Shown: piece after piece, positions 22,734-30,738 of the stretch | Numbering within the stretch: the first letter of the stretch is position 1 | Layout: every line of letters begins with the position of its first letter | Source: Synergistaceae bacterium | GTDB taxonomy: Bacteria > Synergistota > Synergistia > Synergistales > Aminobacteriaceae | Reading direction: 5' to 3' | Length of the DNA: 38,725 nucleotides | Assembly (NCBI GenBank): GCA_031274425.1 | Contig: JAISQE010000187.1 | Span: 1-38,725, forward strand | Notes under the pieces: model-generated | The model's input: the letters and a program-made list of their open reading frames with translations, nothing else | Told to the model about the DNA's origin: nothing | Database searches by the model: none | Translations under genes and position numbers: made by a program

Positions 22734-23591
22734 ATGGGTCGTAAAATCGCGCAATGGCTGTCGCTTCTGGGGAGCAACGCTTATCTTCCCGGTTTTTTAA
22801 AGGGGCGCATTTATAAAGGAGAATTGAAATCCATCTGCGTTCCGGGCTTGAATTGTTACTCCTGCCCCGGAGCGGTGGCGTCTTGTCCTTTGGGAGCGTT
22901 GCAGGCCGTCCTCGGGTCTTATCGATATAGGTTCAGTTTTTACGTAACCGGGCTGTTGTTGGCTTTCGGCCTTTTGTTTGGACGCTTCGTCTGCGGTTTT
23001 CTGTGCCCCTTCGGACTGCTGCAGGAACTTCTGCACAAGATTCCATTTTTCCGCGTGAAAAGGCTTTGGAAAGGGCTTCTTTACGTCAAATACGTTCTTC
23101 TGGCCGCCTTCGTCATCGGAATGCCCCTTTGGGCAAGAGGCGAAATGGGGCTCGGGGACCCGGCCTTCTGCAAGTATATTTGCCCAGCGGGAACGTTGAC
23201 GGCGGGGATTCCGCTTCTGGCGACGAACCCGATCCTGCAGAACTCCATCGGACGGCTTTTCGCCTTGAAACTGAGCATCGCTTTCGCAAGCGTTCTCGGC
23301 TGCCTCGCGAGCTACCGTTTTTTTTGCAAGGCCCTTTGTCCGTTGGGGGCCCTCTACGGTTTTTTCAACAAAATCGCCGTTTATCAAATCCGATTTGAAG
23401 AAAAGAACTGCTCTCGTTGCGGGGAATGTTTCCGAGCTTGCAAAATGGCGGTCGATCCATCCCGTGCCCCGAACCATTCGGAATGCATCCGCTGTGGGGA
23501 CTGCGTAAAAGCCTGTCGTTTTTCCGCGCTCAGCTCCGGTTTTGCGGGCGATTTGCTCTCTCGAAAACAGAGCGCCGCAAAAACGCCATGA
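22734..23591 (+). CDS. Membrane 4Fe-4S polyferredoxin (NapH/NosR-like)
   Basis: A 285-residue integral membrane electron carrier. N-terminal cysteine cluster C35, C41, C44, C51 (CVPGLNCYSCPGAVASCP), about four membrane helices with CGFLCPFG, CKYICPAGTL and CKALCPLGAL membrane-side cysteine motifs, and two C-terminal ferredoxin clusters (CSRCGECFRACK and CIRCGDCVKAC). This is the 4Fe-4S-binding-domain (PF12801-like) architecture of NapH/NosR/RdxA proteins that pass quinol electrons outward. The ATG at 22734 has no strong site; a GTG at 22698 overlapping the CXXC gene is the alternative. Confidence 0.85.
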   Translation: MGRKIAQWLSLLGSNAYLPGFLKGRIYKGELKSICVPGLNCYSCPGAVASCPLGALQAVLGSYRYRFSFYVTGLLLAFGLLFGRFVCGFLCPFGLLQELLHKIPFFRVKRLWKGLLYVKYVLLAAFVIGMPLWARGEMGLGDPAFCKYICPAGTLTAGIPLLATNPILQNSIGRLFALKLSIAFASVLGCLASYRFFCKALCPLGALYGFFNKIAVYQIRFEEKNCSRCGECFRACKMAVDPSRAPNHSECIRCGDCVKACRFSALSSGFAGDLLSRKQSAAKTP

Positions 23592-23684
23592 CGCGCGCCT
23601 CGCGCTCGAGCGAGATTATATCTTTAATATCTTAATTTTATCTTAGGCGAATATCCAGGAGAATATCCAGAGGGAGAGATTTTT
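23592..23684 (+). promoter_or_regulatory. alaS upstream region with 12-base direct repeat
   Basis: A 93-base AT-rich gap. It contains GAATATCCAG at 23649-23658 and again at 23661-23670, and repeated TATCTT elements just upstream. The sequence CGCTCGAGCG is a short palindrome. The alaS ribosome binding site (AGGGAGAG) follows the second repeat. I cannot fix a promoter here with confidence. Confidence 0.35.
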
Positions 23685-26408
23685 ATGCGGCACCGAAGCG
23701 GGAAAGAAATACGAGAACTTTTCATAAATTTTTGGAAAGAAAAGGGAAGCCACCATTATCCCAGCTTTTCCCTGATACCGGACGACCCGTCCCTGCTCTT
23801 CACCATAGCGGGCATGGTCCCCTTCAAGGCGTATTACCTGGGTATGCGCCCGCCGGAGCACCCCCATGCCGTCACCTGCCAGAAATGCGTGCGCACCAAC
23901 GACATCGAAAACGTCGGGCGCACCGCGCGGCACCATACGTTTTTCGAGATGCTGGGTAATTTCGCTTGGGGCAGTTATTTCAAAAAAGAGGCTATCGCCT
24001 GGGCCTGGGAGTTTTTGACGCAGGTCGTCGGACTCGAGCCCGAAAGAATGTACGCGTCCGTCTACAAGGACGACGAAGAGGCCTTCGACGCGTGGCGCGA
24101 CATCGTCGGGCTTCCGGATGCCCGCATCCGGCGTTTCGATCAGGACGAGAACTACTGGTTCATGGGCGAGCAGGGGCCCTGCGGGCCCTGCTCGGAAATC
24201 TATTACGACCGGGGCGAAAAGTACGGCTGTTCTTCCCCCGACTGCGGCGTGGGCTGCGATTGCGACCGGTTCATGGAGATCTGGAATCTCGTTTTCACTC
24301 AGTACGACCGCCAAAAAAACGGTTCTCTGGTCCCTCTGCCCCGCAGCAACATCGACACGGGAATGGGACTAGAGCGCCTGACCTCCATCGTGCAAGGCGT
24401 GGACACGGATTACGAGACCGATCTTTTTATGCCCCTGATCGAGCACACCTGTAAAAAAGCGGGGATCCGTTACGGCGCCAGCGCCGTCGACGCCGGGAAC
24501 AAAAACGACATGGCGGCGCGAGTGGTGGCCGACCACGCGCGGTCCGTGGCCTTCATGCTGGCCGACGGCGTGCTGCCCGCCAACGACGGCCCCGGTTACG
24601 TGCTGCGCCGATTGCTGCGCCGCGCCGCGCGTTACGGGCGTCTGCTGGGGTTCGAGGGAGGGTTTCTGAAAGAGTACATGCCCATTCTCATCGACGTTAT
24701 GGGCGAGCCCTACCGCGAGCTGGTCGAGCACCGCCTGACCATCGAGGAGATCATCGACGTGGAGGAAAATCGTTTCGAGAAGACCCTGATGCAGGGCACC
24801 GAACTTTTCGACGCCGAGGCCGCGCGCCTCAAGTTATCCGGCAAGGCGGCGCTTCTTCCCGGCGACGTGGCCTTCGCCCTTTACGACACCTATGGATTTC
24901 CGCTCGAACTGACGCTGGAGATGGCGGAGGAGCAGGGGATCTCCGTGGATCGGGAGGGTTTCGAGAAAGCTATGGAAGCTCAGCGCGAACGGGCGCGCTC
25001 CAAGAGCAAACAGAAAAAAAGCTCCCTCTCGGGCGACGTTTACACGACGCTGGAAAATGAGCTGCCGGCTACCGTCTTCACCGGCTATGCCGAACGCGAG
25101 GGAAAAGCTCGAATCCTGGCGCTCCTCACGAACGAAGGACGAGTGGAGAAATTGGAAAAATCCGAAGCGGGAACGGAGTTCGAGATGGTGCTGGACGTCA
25201 CCCCCTTCTACGCGGAACGGGGCGGCGAGGTGGGAGATACGGGACGCATCTATATCGAGGATGCCGCGGGCGTCGCGAATATGGAGGTTACGGACGTCGT
25301 CCCTCACGGGCCCCTGACCGTCCACAAGGTCAAGTTGAGCGACGCCGGAGGCGTGGGAGCGAGCTTAAATATGGGAGCGAGTCTGGGTATGGAAGTGAGC
25401 TTGGGTATGGAAGTGCGTTGCGAAGTCGACGACGAACGACGCTCCGCCATCCGCCGCAACCACACCGCGACGCACCTGTTGCACGAGGCCTTGGGACGGG
25501 TGTTGGGCGGACACGTCCGTCAAGCGGGTTCGCTGGTCACGGATCGTACCCTGCGTTTCGACTTCACGCACCACAGCGCTTTGAGCGGCGAACAAATCGG
25601 GGAGGTCGAGCGTATCGTCAACGAGCGGATTCTGGCGAACACCCCCCTGGAGGTGACGGAATGCGGCCGGGAAGAGGCTCGTGAGCGGGGCGCCAAGGCT
25701 TTGTTCGGCGAAAAGTACGGGGACGTCGTGCGCGTCGTCGCCGTGCCCGGCTTTTCGACGGAGCTCTGCGGAGGGCTGCACGTCCGAGCCACCGGCGATA
25801 TCGGCCTTTTCAAGATCGTTCGCGAGGAAAGCATCGGGTCGGGGACGCGGCGCGTCTCCGCGCTGACGGGCATGAACACCTTGGAACTGCTGCAGCGGAC
25901 GTCGCTTTTGACGACTCGTTTGATGGGGGCGCTGTCCGCGGACGAATCGAACCTGTTGGCCAAAACGGAGGCCCTGCTGGACGAAACCCGACAACTGCAG
26001 CGCCAGTTGCAGGAAATCCGCGTCAAAGACCTGACCCAGAGCGCCGACAACGCTTTCGAGGAAAAGGAGATACAGGGCGTCGTGCTGCAGACGGGCAAAT
26101 TCCCTGGGGCCGCCCCGGAGACGCTGCGCGAGGTCGGGGACAAAGCGAAAGCCCGCCGCACCCCCACAGTCGTCGTGATGGCCTCCGTGGCGGATCAAGA
26201 CTGTCGTCTGGTCGTGACGGCCGACGCCGCCGCGGTGAAAAAAGGCGTCGACGCCGGGGCCATCGTCAAGGAGACCGCGGCCCTCTTGGGCGGGCGCGGC
26301 GGCGGACGGCCCAATATGGCGCAGGGCGGCGGGAAGGACCTGGACCGTCTGGACGAGGCTCTTTCGAAGATCGAGATCTTGCTGACGGAGCAGTTGAAAA
26401 TCCGATGA
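23685..26408 (+). CDS. alaS: Alanyl-tRNA synthetase
   Basis: Charges tRNA-Ala and edits mischarged Ser/Gly. The 907 residues carry the class II catalytic core (RELFINFWKEKGH-like start, FTIAGMVPFK, ENVGRTARHHTFFEMLGNFAWG, DTGMGLERL), the editing domain with zinc residues HTATHLLHE (about 593) and CGGLHV, and the C-terminal C-Ala/DHHA1 region (LLGGRGGGRPNMAQGGG). Just before the editing domain an 18-base unit is repeated three times (GASLNM / GASLGM / EVSLGM, residues 557-574), replacing the usual short linker. ATG at 23685; the stop overlaps ruvX (ATGA). Confidence 0.97.
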   Translation: MRHRSGKEIRELFINFWKEKGSHHYPSFSLIPDDPSLLFTIAGMVPFKAYYLGMRPPEHPHAVTCQKCVRTNDIENVGRTARHHTFFEMLGNFAWGSYFKKEAIAWAWEFLTQVVGLEPERMYASVYKDDEEAFDAWRDIVGLPDARIRRFDQDENYWFMGEQGPCGPCSEIYYDRGEKYGCSSPDCGVGCDCDRFMEIWNLVFTQYDRQKNGSLVPLPRSNIDTGMGLERLTSIVQGVDTDYETDLFMPLIEHTCKKAGIRYGASAVDAGNKNDMAARVVADHARSVAFMLADGVLPANDGPGYVLRRLLRRAARYGRLLGFEGGFLKEYMPILIDVMGEPYRELVEHRLTIEEIIDVEENRFEKTLMQGTELFDAEAARLKLSGKAALLPGDVAFALYDTYGFPLELTLEMAEEQGISVDREGFEKAMEAQRERARSKSKQKKSSLSGDVYTTLENELPATVFTGYAEREGKARILALLTNEGRVEKLEKSEAGTEFEMVLDVTPFYAERGGEVGDTGRIYIEDAAGVANMEVTDVVPHGPLTVHKVKLSDAGGVGASLNMGASLGMEVSLGMEVRCEVDDERRSAIRRNHTATHLLHEALGRVLGGHVRQAGSLVTDRTLRFDFTHHSALSGEQIGEVERIVNERILANTPLEVTECGREEARERGAKALFGEKYGDVVRVVAVPGFSTELCGGLHVRATGDIGLFKIVREESIGSGTRRVSALTGMNTLELLQRTSLLTTRLMGALSADESNLLAKTEALLDETRQLQRQLQEIRVKDLTQSADNAFEEKEIQGVVLQTGKFPGAAPETLREVGDKAKARRTPTVVVMASVADQDCRLVVTADAAAVKKGVDAGAIVKETAALLGGRGGGRPNMAQGGGKDLDRLDEALSKIEILLTEQLKIR
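25353..25406 (+). repeat. Three 18-base degenerate tandem units inside alaS
   Basis: Units begin at 25353, 25371 and 25389 (a fourth trace at 25407) and encode VGASLN, MGASLG and MEVSLG. They lie in the linker just before the zinc-binding editing domain and keep the frame. Confidence 0.88.
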
Positions 26409-26827
26409 AACGCGTCCTGGCTCTCGACATCGGCACGGTGAGAATCGGCGCGGCCGTGACGGACCCCCTGGGTCTTTTCGCGCAGGGAATCGCCGTGTGG
26501 CAGGTGCGCGAAGACTGGCGGGCAAAATTTGAAACGTGTCTCGCGCGATACGATCCCGAACTCGTCCTGATCGGGATGCCCCGCAGGACGAACGGGAACT
26601 ACGGCCCCGAGGCGGAAGCGATGAGTCAACTTGTGGAGGAGTTGCGGGCCGCGTATCCCGACCGACGCTTCGAGACCTGGGACGAACGTTACACCACGGT
26701 CATCGCCCAACGCGCGCTGCTGGAGGCCGACGTCTCCCGCGGCAAGCGGAAGGAACGCGTCGACAAGGTCGCGGCGGCCCTCATCCTTCAGAATTGGTTG
26801 GACGCGCAACGAGCATACCCAAAATAA
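26405..26827 (+). CDS. ruvX: Pre-16S rRNA nuclease / Holliday-junction-resolvase-like RuvX (YqgF)
   Basis: RNase H-fold nuclease that trims the 5' end of 16S rRNA precursors. The 140 residues show the acidic triad of the family: Asp8 in LALDIGTVRIGAAVTD, the ETWDERYTTVIAQ block and DKVAAALILQNWL. GMPRRTNGNYGPEA is the typical G-x-P block. It overlaps the alaS stop by four bases, a common alaS-ruvX arrangement. Confidence 0.95.
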   Translation: MKRVLALDIGTVRIGAAVTDPLGLFAQGIAVWQVREDWRAKFETCLARYDPELVLIGMPRRTNGNYGPEAEAMSQLVEELRAAYPDRRFETWDERYTTVIAQRALLEADVSRGKRKERVDKVAAALILQNWLDAQRAYPK

Positions 26828-26887
26828 AGAATATGATGAGATAATGAGGCACAGTGTTTCCAAATTCTATTTTCGGGAGGAATCGTT

Positions 26888-27952
26888 ATGAGGAAATTTG
26901 TCGTTTTGATTGCAATGGCGGCGACGGTAGGGATGGTAATGGCGGTAACGTTGTTGGCTTGCGGCTCCGCCGAGGCGGCCGACGCAAAGGTCATCAAGCT
27001 GGCGCACCTGAACGCGCAGCAACCCTTCGAGGTTGGAACGGCCGCGATGGCCGCGGTCTTCAAGAGCGTGGTGGAGGCGGACAGCAACGGAGCTTTGAAG
27101 GTGGAAATCTATCCGGCCGGACAGTTGGGCAACGAACGCGAGACCATGGAGCAGGTCCGCCTGGGCGTCGTGCAGAGTTACATCGCGTCCGCCGGGGGCA
27201 TGGCCACCTTCTACCCTCTGTATAGCGTTCTGGACATCCCCTTTGCCATCCCCAACTCCGCGGTTGCCTGGGCCGTGTTCGACGGAGAGTTCGGGAAATA
27301 TTTCGCGAGCGAAATCGAAAAGACCTCGGGCTTCAAGGTGTTGGGTTTCGGCGATTCCGGATTTTTTCAGTTGACGAACGGGAAACGCCCGATCAACCAG
27401 ATATCCGACATGCAGGGGCTCAAGATGCGAACCATGTCGTTGCCCTCTCACGAGAACCTGATGAAAACCTACGGCGCGTCGCCGACGACCATCGCGTGGG
27501 CGGAGGTCTACACGGGACTTCAAACCGGCGTTGTGGACGGGCAACACAATCCTATCCCCATCATTTTGACGGGAAAACTATACGAGGTTCAAAAGTATCT
27601 GACCATCACCAATCACCTTTACAGCACCTATTGTTGGGTCGTGAACAGCGATTTTTATAAGGGCCTGACGGAGGAAGAAAAAGACATCGTCAACGCCGCG
27701 GCCGTAGCGGGAATCGTCGCCGGGCGGGGTCTCAACCGAGTGATCGAGGCCTCCGACAAAGGGCTTCCCGCGCTGATCGAGGCCGGCATGGAGGTCAATA
27801 CCCCTCCTCCCGCGGCGATGGCCGAATTTAGGGAATTGGGACGCAAAAACTCTCTCGAGTTTATCGAAAAAACCTTCGGGGAAGAGGGGAAACAGTTGGC
27901 CGACAGGTTCATAAAGGCCATAGACGACGTCCGCAAAGCCGAAAAGCGGTAG
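26888..27952 (+). CDS. dctP: TRAP transporter substrate-binding protein (DctP family)
   Basis: Periplasmic receptor of a tripartite ATP-independent transporter for a small carboxylate; the actual substrate cannot be read from the sequence. The 354 residues begin with a signal region ending TLLACGSAEAADA. LLAC (Cys25) fits a lipobox, while AEA before ADA also fits signal peptidase I. The family carboxylate-binding arginine lies in GLKMRTM, and the following block SPTTIAWAEVYTGLQTGVVDGQHNP is the typical DctP stretch. GGGAGG lies upstream of the ATG. First gene of a dctP-dctQ-dctM operon. Confidence 0.95.
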   Translation: MRKFVVLIAMAATVGMVMAVTLLACGSAEAADAKVIKLAHLNAQQPFEVGTAAMAAVFKSVVEADSNGALKVEIYPAGQLGNERETMEQVRLGVVQSYIASAGGMATFYPLYSVLDIPFAIPNSAVAWAVFDGEFGKYFASEIEKTSGFKVLGFGDSGFFQLTNGKRPINQISDMQGLKMRTMSLPSHENLMKTYGASPTTIAWAEVYTGLQTGVVDGQHNPIPIILTGKLYEVQKYLTITNHLYSTYCWVVNSDFYKGLTEEEKDIVNAAAVAGIVAGRGLNRVIEASDKGLPALIEAGMEVNTPPPAAMAEFRELGRKNSLEFIEKTFGEEGKQLADRFIKAIDDVRKAEKR

Positions 27953-27981
27953 CTTCGGGAACAGCGGGGGACAGCGGCGAC

Positions 27982-28581
27982 ATGAACGGCGATAACGTCG
28001 CGATGGAGAAAAAAAAGATAGAGAAAAAAAGCTCTTTTTTTGACCGCATCGTGCAATGGGGCAACGCCTTGGAAAAAATCTTGGAGTTTCCCCTTTTTAT
28101 TCTGGCTGTGTCCATGTTTTTCATCGTTTTTTGGGGCGTGATTTTCCGTTACATCCTGCGCAGCCCTTTGAGCTGGTCGGAAGAGCTGTCCCGTTACCTG
28201 ATGATATGGATGGCTCTTTTGTCCGTTTCCCTGGGCTTGTGGCGTCATGAGCATATCGGAATCAGCATGTTCATCAAGAGACTTCCGCGTTTCATCGCGA
28301 AATGCGTTATTTTTCTCTCCAACGGGCTGATTCTGTATTTTTTGTACGTGTTGCTGTTTTACGGCGCTAAAATGACGGAAGGCGGAAAAGCGCAATTTTC
28401 CACGGCGCTGGGCACCAGCATGTATTGGTGGCTGATGGCCGTCCCGGCCAGCGCTTTTTTCTGCGTCATTTTTTTGCTGGGGAAGATGATCGTCGACATT
28501 CGACGCACGGAGCTGGACGAGATCCTGATGTCCGAGGATATTGTGGACACCGTCAAACGCGAAGAGGGGTTGGAATTTTGA
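27982..28581 (+). CDS. dctQ: TRAP transporter small membrane subunit (DctQ family)
   Basis: The small integral subunit that pairs with DctM. The 199-residue protein has a charged N terminus (KKKIEKKS), four membrane helices (about residues 38-60, 68-92, 106-130 and 146-168), and the family WSEELSRYLMIWMALL block. ATG at 27982 has GGGGGA about 10 bases upstream; an ATG seven codons later is possible. It ends 19 bases before the dctM start. Confidence 0.93.
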   Translation: MNGDNVAMEKKKIEKKSSFFDRIVQWGNALEKILEFPLFILAVSMFFIVFWGVIFRYILRSPLSWSEELSRYLMIWMALLSVSLGLWRHEHIGISMFIKRLPRFIAKCVIFLSNGLILYFLYVLLFYGAKMTEGGKAQFSTALGTSMYWWLMAVPASAFFCVIFLLGKMIVDIRRTELDEILMSEDIVDTVKREEGLEF

Positions 28582-28600
28582 GGCAAAAGGAGACGGGACT

Positions 28601-29893
28601 ATGTCGGGAATTCTAGGCGCGGCCTTCGCTATTCTCATCATCGTCGGAATGCCCATTGGGTTTGTGCTGGGGGTCGTGGGACTCGTAGGCATCTTGAACA
28701 TGAACCTTCCCCCATCGATCATGCAATTAGTCCCTCAACGTTATTTCGCGGGCGTCGACATGTTCACGCTGATGGCGATGCCGTTTTTCATCATCGCGGG
28801 CGATATCATGAACCGCACGGGCATCACGGGACGCCTCGTCAAGTTCAGCAACGTTCTGGTGGGACACCTGCGGGGAGGCCTCGCCCACGCCAACATCCTC
28901 GCTTCGGTTTTTTTCGCGGGCATCACGGGAGCCGCCGTCAGCGATACGGCCGCCATCGGCTCCATGCTGATTCCCGCTATGGTGGACGAGGGATACGACA
29001 AGCCTTTTTCCGCCGCGATAACGGCGGCGTCGTCCATTATCGGACCGACCATCCCGCCTTCGAACATCATGGTCATTTATGGGGCCTTCATGCAGGTTTC
29101 CATCGCCGGGCTTTTCATGTGCGGGGTTGTGCCGGGACTGTTGCTGGCGGGCGTGTTGATGGTCATGACGGTGCGCATCGCCAAAAAACGGGGGTACCCC
29201 GTGGGAGAGCGGCGGGCGACGCTCCGCGAGATGGGGGCGGCCTTTAAAGACGCTTTTGTGGCGTTGCTCATGCCCTTGATCATTTTGGGGGGAATCCTGT
29301 CGGGGATGTTCACCCCCACGGAGGCGGCGGCCGTCGCGGTGGCGTACGCCCTTTTCGTCGGGTTCGTCGTGTACCGCAACCTGACGTTGGGCGATCTTTA
29401 CCCCATGTTCATCAAGATGGCGCGCACGACAGGGATCGTTTTCCTGGTCATCGCCTGCGCCTCCATATTGGGCTGGGTGCTGACCATTGAGCAGATACCG
29501 GAAAAAATCGCGCGCGCCATGCTTTCGATCAGCAACGACAAATGGGTCGTCATGTCGATGATCCTGGCGCTGATGCTCCTGATCGGCATGTTCATGGATA
29601 TCGCGGCCGCCTTGATCATTCTTGGACCTATCCTGCATCCTTTGGCGGTTCAACTGGGGTTCCATCCTCTTCACTTCGGCATTATCATGGTGCTTTCCCT
29701 GAACATCGGATTGATGACTCCGCCGGTGGGGGCCTGTCTTTTTGTGGCCTGCGGGATCAGCAAGCTGACGATCGAGACGATCAGCAAGGAGATATTTCCT
29801 TTCATTCTCGCAGAGATATTCGTCTTGCTTCTGATCACCTTCGTGCCGGCTATCCCATTGTTTCTGCCGAGGTTGATGGGACTCGCCCCATGA
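28601..29893 (+). CDS. dctM: TRAP transporter large permease (DctM family)
   Basis: Main sodium-dependent translocation subunit, 430 residues with about 12 membrane helices. It starts MSGILGAAFAILIIVGMPIGF. Family blocks: FFIIAGDIMNRTG, GITGAAVSDTAAIGSMLIPAM, SSIIGPTIPPS, GGILSGMFTPTEAAAVAVAYAL and GLMTPPVGACLFVACGI. ATG at 28601 has AAGGAG 8 bases upstream; the longer frame from 28541 is inside dctQ. Confidence 0.96.
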   Translation: MSGILGAAFAILIIVGMPIGFVLGVVGLVGILNMNLPPSIMQLVPQRYFAGVDMFTLMAMPFFIIAGDIMNRTGITGRLVKFSNVLVGHLRGGLAHANILASVFFAGITGAAVSDTAAIGSMLIPAMVDEGYDKPFSAAITAASSIIGPTIPPSNIMVIYGAFMQVSIAGLFMCGVVPGLLLAGVLMVMTVRIAKKRGYPVGERRATLREMGAAFKDAFVALLMPLIILGGILSGMFTPTEAAAVAVAYALFVGFVVYRNLTLGDLYPMFIKMARTTGIVFLVIACASILGWVLTIEQIPEKIARAMLSISNDKWVVMSMILALMLLIGMFMDIAAALIILGPILHPLAVQLGFHPLHFGIIMVLSLNIGLMTPPVGACLFVACGISKLTIETISKEIFPFILAEIFVLLLITFVPAIPLFLPRLMGLAP

Positions 29894-29975
29894 GAATCCG
29901 CGCGGCCGCAACGCGGCGCTTCGGCGAACGATTACCGGAGAACGATTATAAGAAGTAAATTGGGAGGAACTTGAA
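29894..29975 (+). repeat. Gap between dctM and ptsH with a 9-base direct repeat
   Basis: GAACGATTA occurs at 29926-29934 and 29940-29948 (14-base period). A GC-rich inverted region (GCGGCCGC, CGCGGCGC) precedes it. No T tract follows, so no terminator is called. GGGAGGAA serves as the ptsH site. Confidence 0.45.
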
Positions 29976-30233
29976 ATGGCCGAAAAAAAAGTGACCGTCA
30001 AAAATCGGCATGGCCTGCACGCCCGCCCGGCGGCGGCCTTCGTGCAAAAGGCTTCGAGCTATCCCTTCGCGATCCTGATCGAGAAGGCGGGGAAGAGTTC
30101 GGACGCGAAAAGCATCCTGGGCATCATGTCCTTGGCCGTTCAGAAGGACGACGAGGTCATTCTGAAGGCCGATGGAGACGAAGCGGCCCTGGACGCTCTG
30201 GAGTCGATTTTGCTCGACGCGGATTCGGAATAG
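29976..30233 (+). CDS. ptsH: Phosphocarrier protein HPr
   Basis: Small phosphotransferase carrier, 85 residues, taking phosphate from enzyme I. His15 is in the typical NRHGLHARPAA block, and Ser46 in DAKSILGIMSLAV matches the regulatory serine site used by HPr kinase in many bacteria. It follows the TRAP operon on the same strand and is 31 bases before the EIIA gene. No enzyme I, HPr kinase or sugar EIIB/EIIC is in the window. Confidence 0.95.
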   Translation: MAEKKVTVKNRHGLHARPAAAFVQKASSYPFAILIEKAGKSSDAKSILGIMSLAVQKDDEVILKADGDEAALDALESILLDADSE

Positions 30234-30264
30234 AGAAATAAGCACGGAAAGGAAAGGTACCGCC

Positions 30265-30738
30265 ATGTTCGGCTTCGGTTCTAAGAAATTGAAATTGGTC
30301 GCCCCCCTCACGGGGACTGAGGTGGCTTTGACGGATGTCCCCGACCCCGCGTTCGCCACGAAGATTTTGGGAGACGGAGTCGCGATCGACCCCACGGGCG
30401 ACACCGTCAAAGCCCCCTGCGATGGAGAGATCACGGCGCTTTTCCCGGCCTGCCAGGCCGTCGGCGTCAAGACGCGGGAGGGAGTGGAGTTGCTGATCCA
30501 TCTCGGCATCGATACGGCCGAACTGAAGGAAGAATCCTTCGAGGGATTGGTGAAGCAGGGCGATATCGTAAAGCAAGGACAGCCTTTGATCCGCTTCGAC
30601 GCGGCTAAAATCAAGGCCGCCGGCAAAGCGGCGGTCACTCCGTTTCTGGTGACGAACCCGGACAAAATCAAGTCGATGACGCTATTCCCCGGCCCCTACA
30701 CGGCTGGGGAAACCTTTATCATGGAGTTGGGTCTATAA
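30265..30738 (+). CDS. crr: PTS EIIA glucose-family protein with transfer histidine replaced
   Basis: A 157-residue soluble EIIA(Glc)-type domain, VAPLTGTEVALTDVPDPAFATKILGDGVAIDP at the start. The phosphorylated histidine is kept (His79 in ELLIHLGIDTAEL, E. coli His90). The neighbouring histidine of the active site (E. coli His75) is Gln64 (PACQAVGVKT); the spacing of 15 residues is exact, so the alignment is secure. In E. coli the His75 to Gln form accepts phosphate from HPr but is defective in passing it on, from my knowledge of the literature. A regulatory rather than sugar-transport role is likely. ATG at 30265 has doubled GGAAAGG sites. Its stop overlaps the convergent hypF stop by six bases. 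Confidence 0.92.
   Translation: MFGFGSKKLKLVAPLTGTEVALTDVPDPAFATKILGDGVAIDPTGDTVKAPCDGEITALFPACQAVGVKTREGVELLIHLGIDTAELKEESFEGLVKQGDIVKQGQPLIRFDAAKIKAAGKAAVTPFLVTNPDKIKSMTLFPGPYTAGETFIMELGL

Noticed and set aside
23605-23625. Terminator after the 4Fe-4S protein gene
   Set aside because: There is only a short CGCTCGAGCG palindrome with no proper stem-loop plus T tract.
25353-25424. Assembly error as the cause of the alaS repeat
   Set aside because: The units differ at several bases and keep frame; similar ones occur in three other genes.
25365-26525. Minus-strand frame over alaS
   Set aside because: It is a shadow of the AlaS reading frame with no motif.
29901-29920. Terminator between dctM and ptsH
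   Set aside because: The GC-rich inverted sequence is not followed by a T run, and the ptsH genes seem to be read through.
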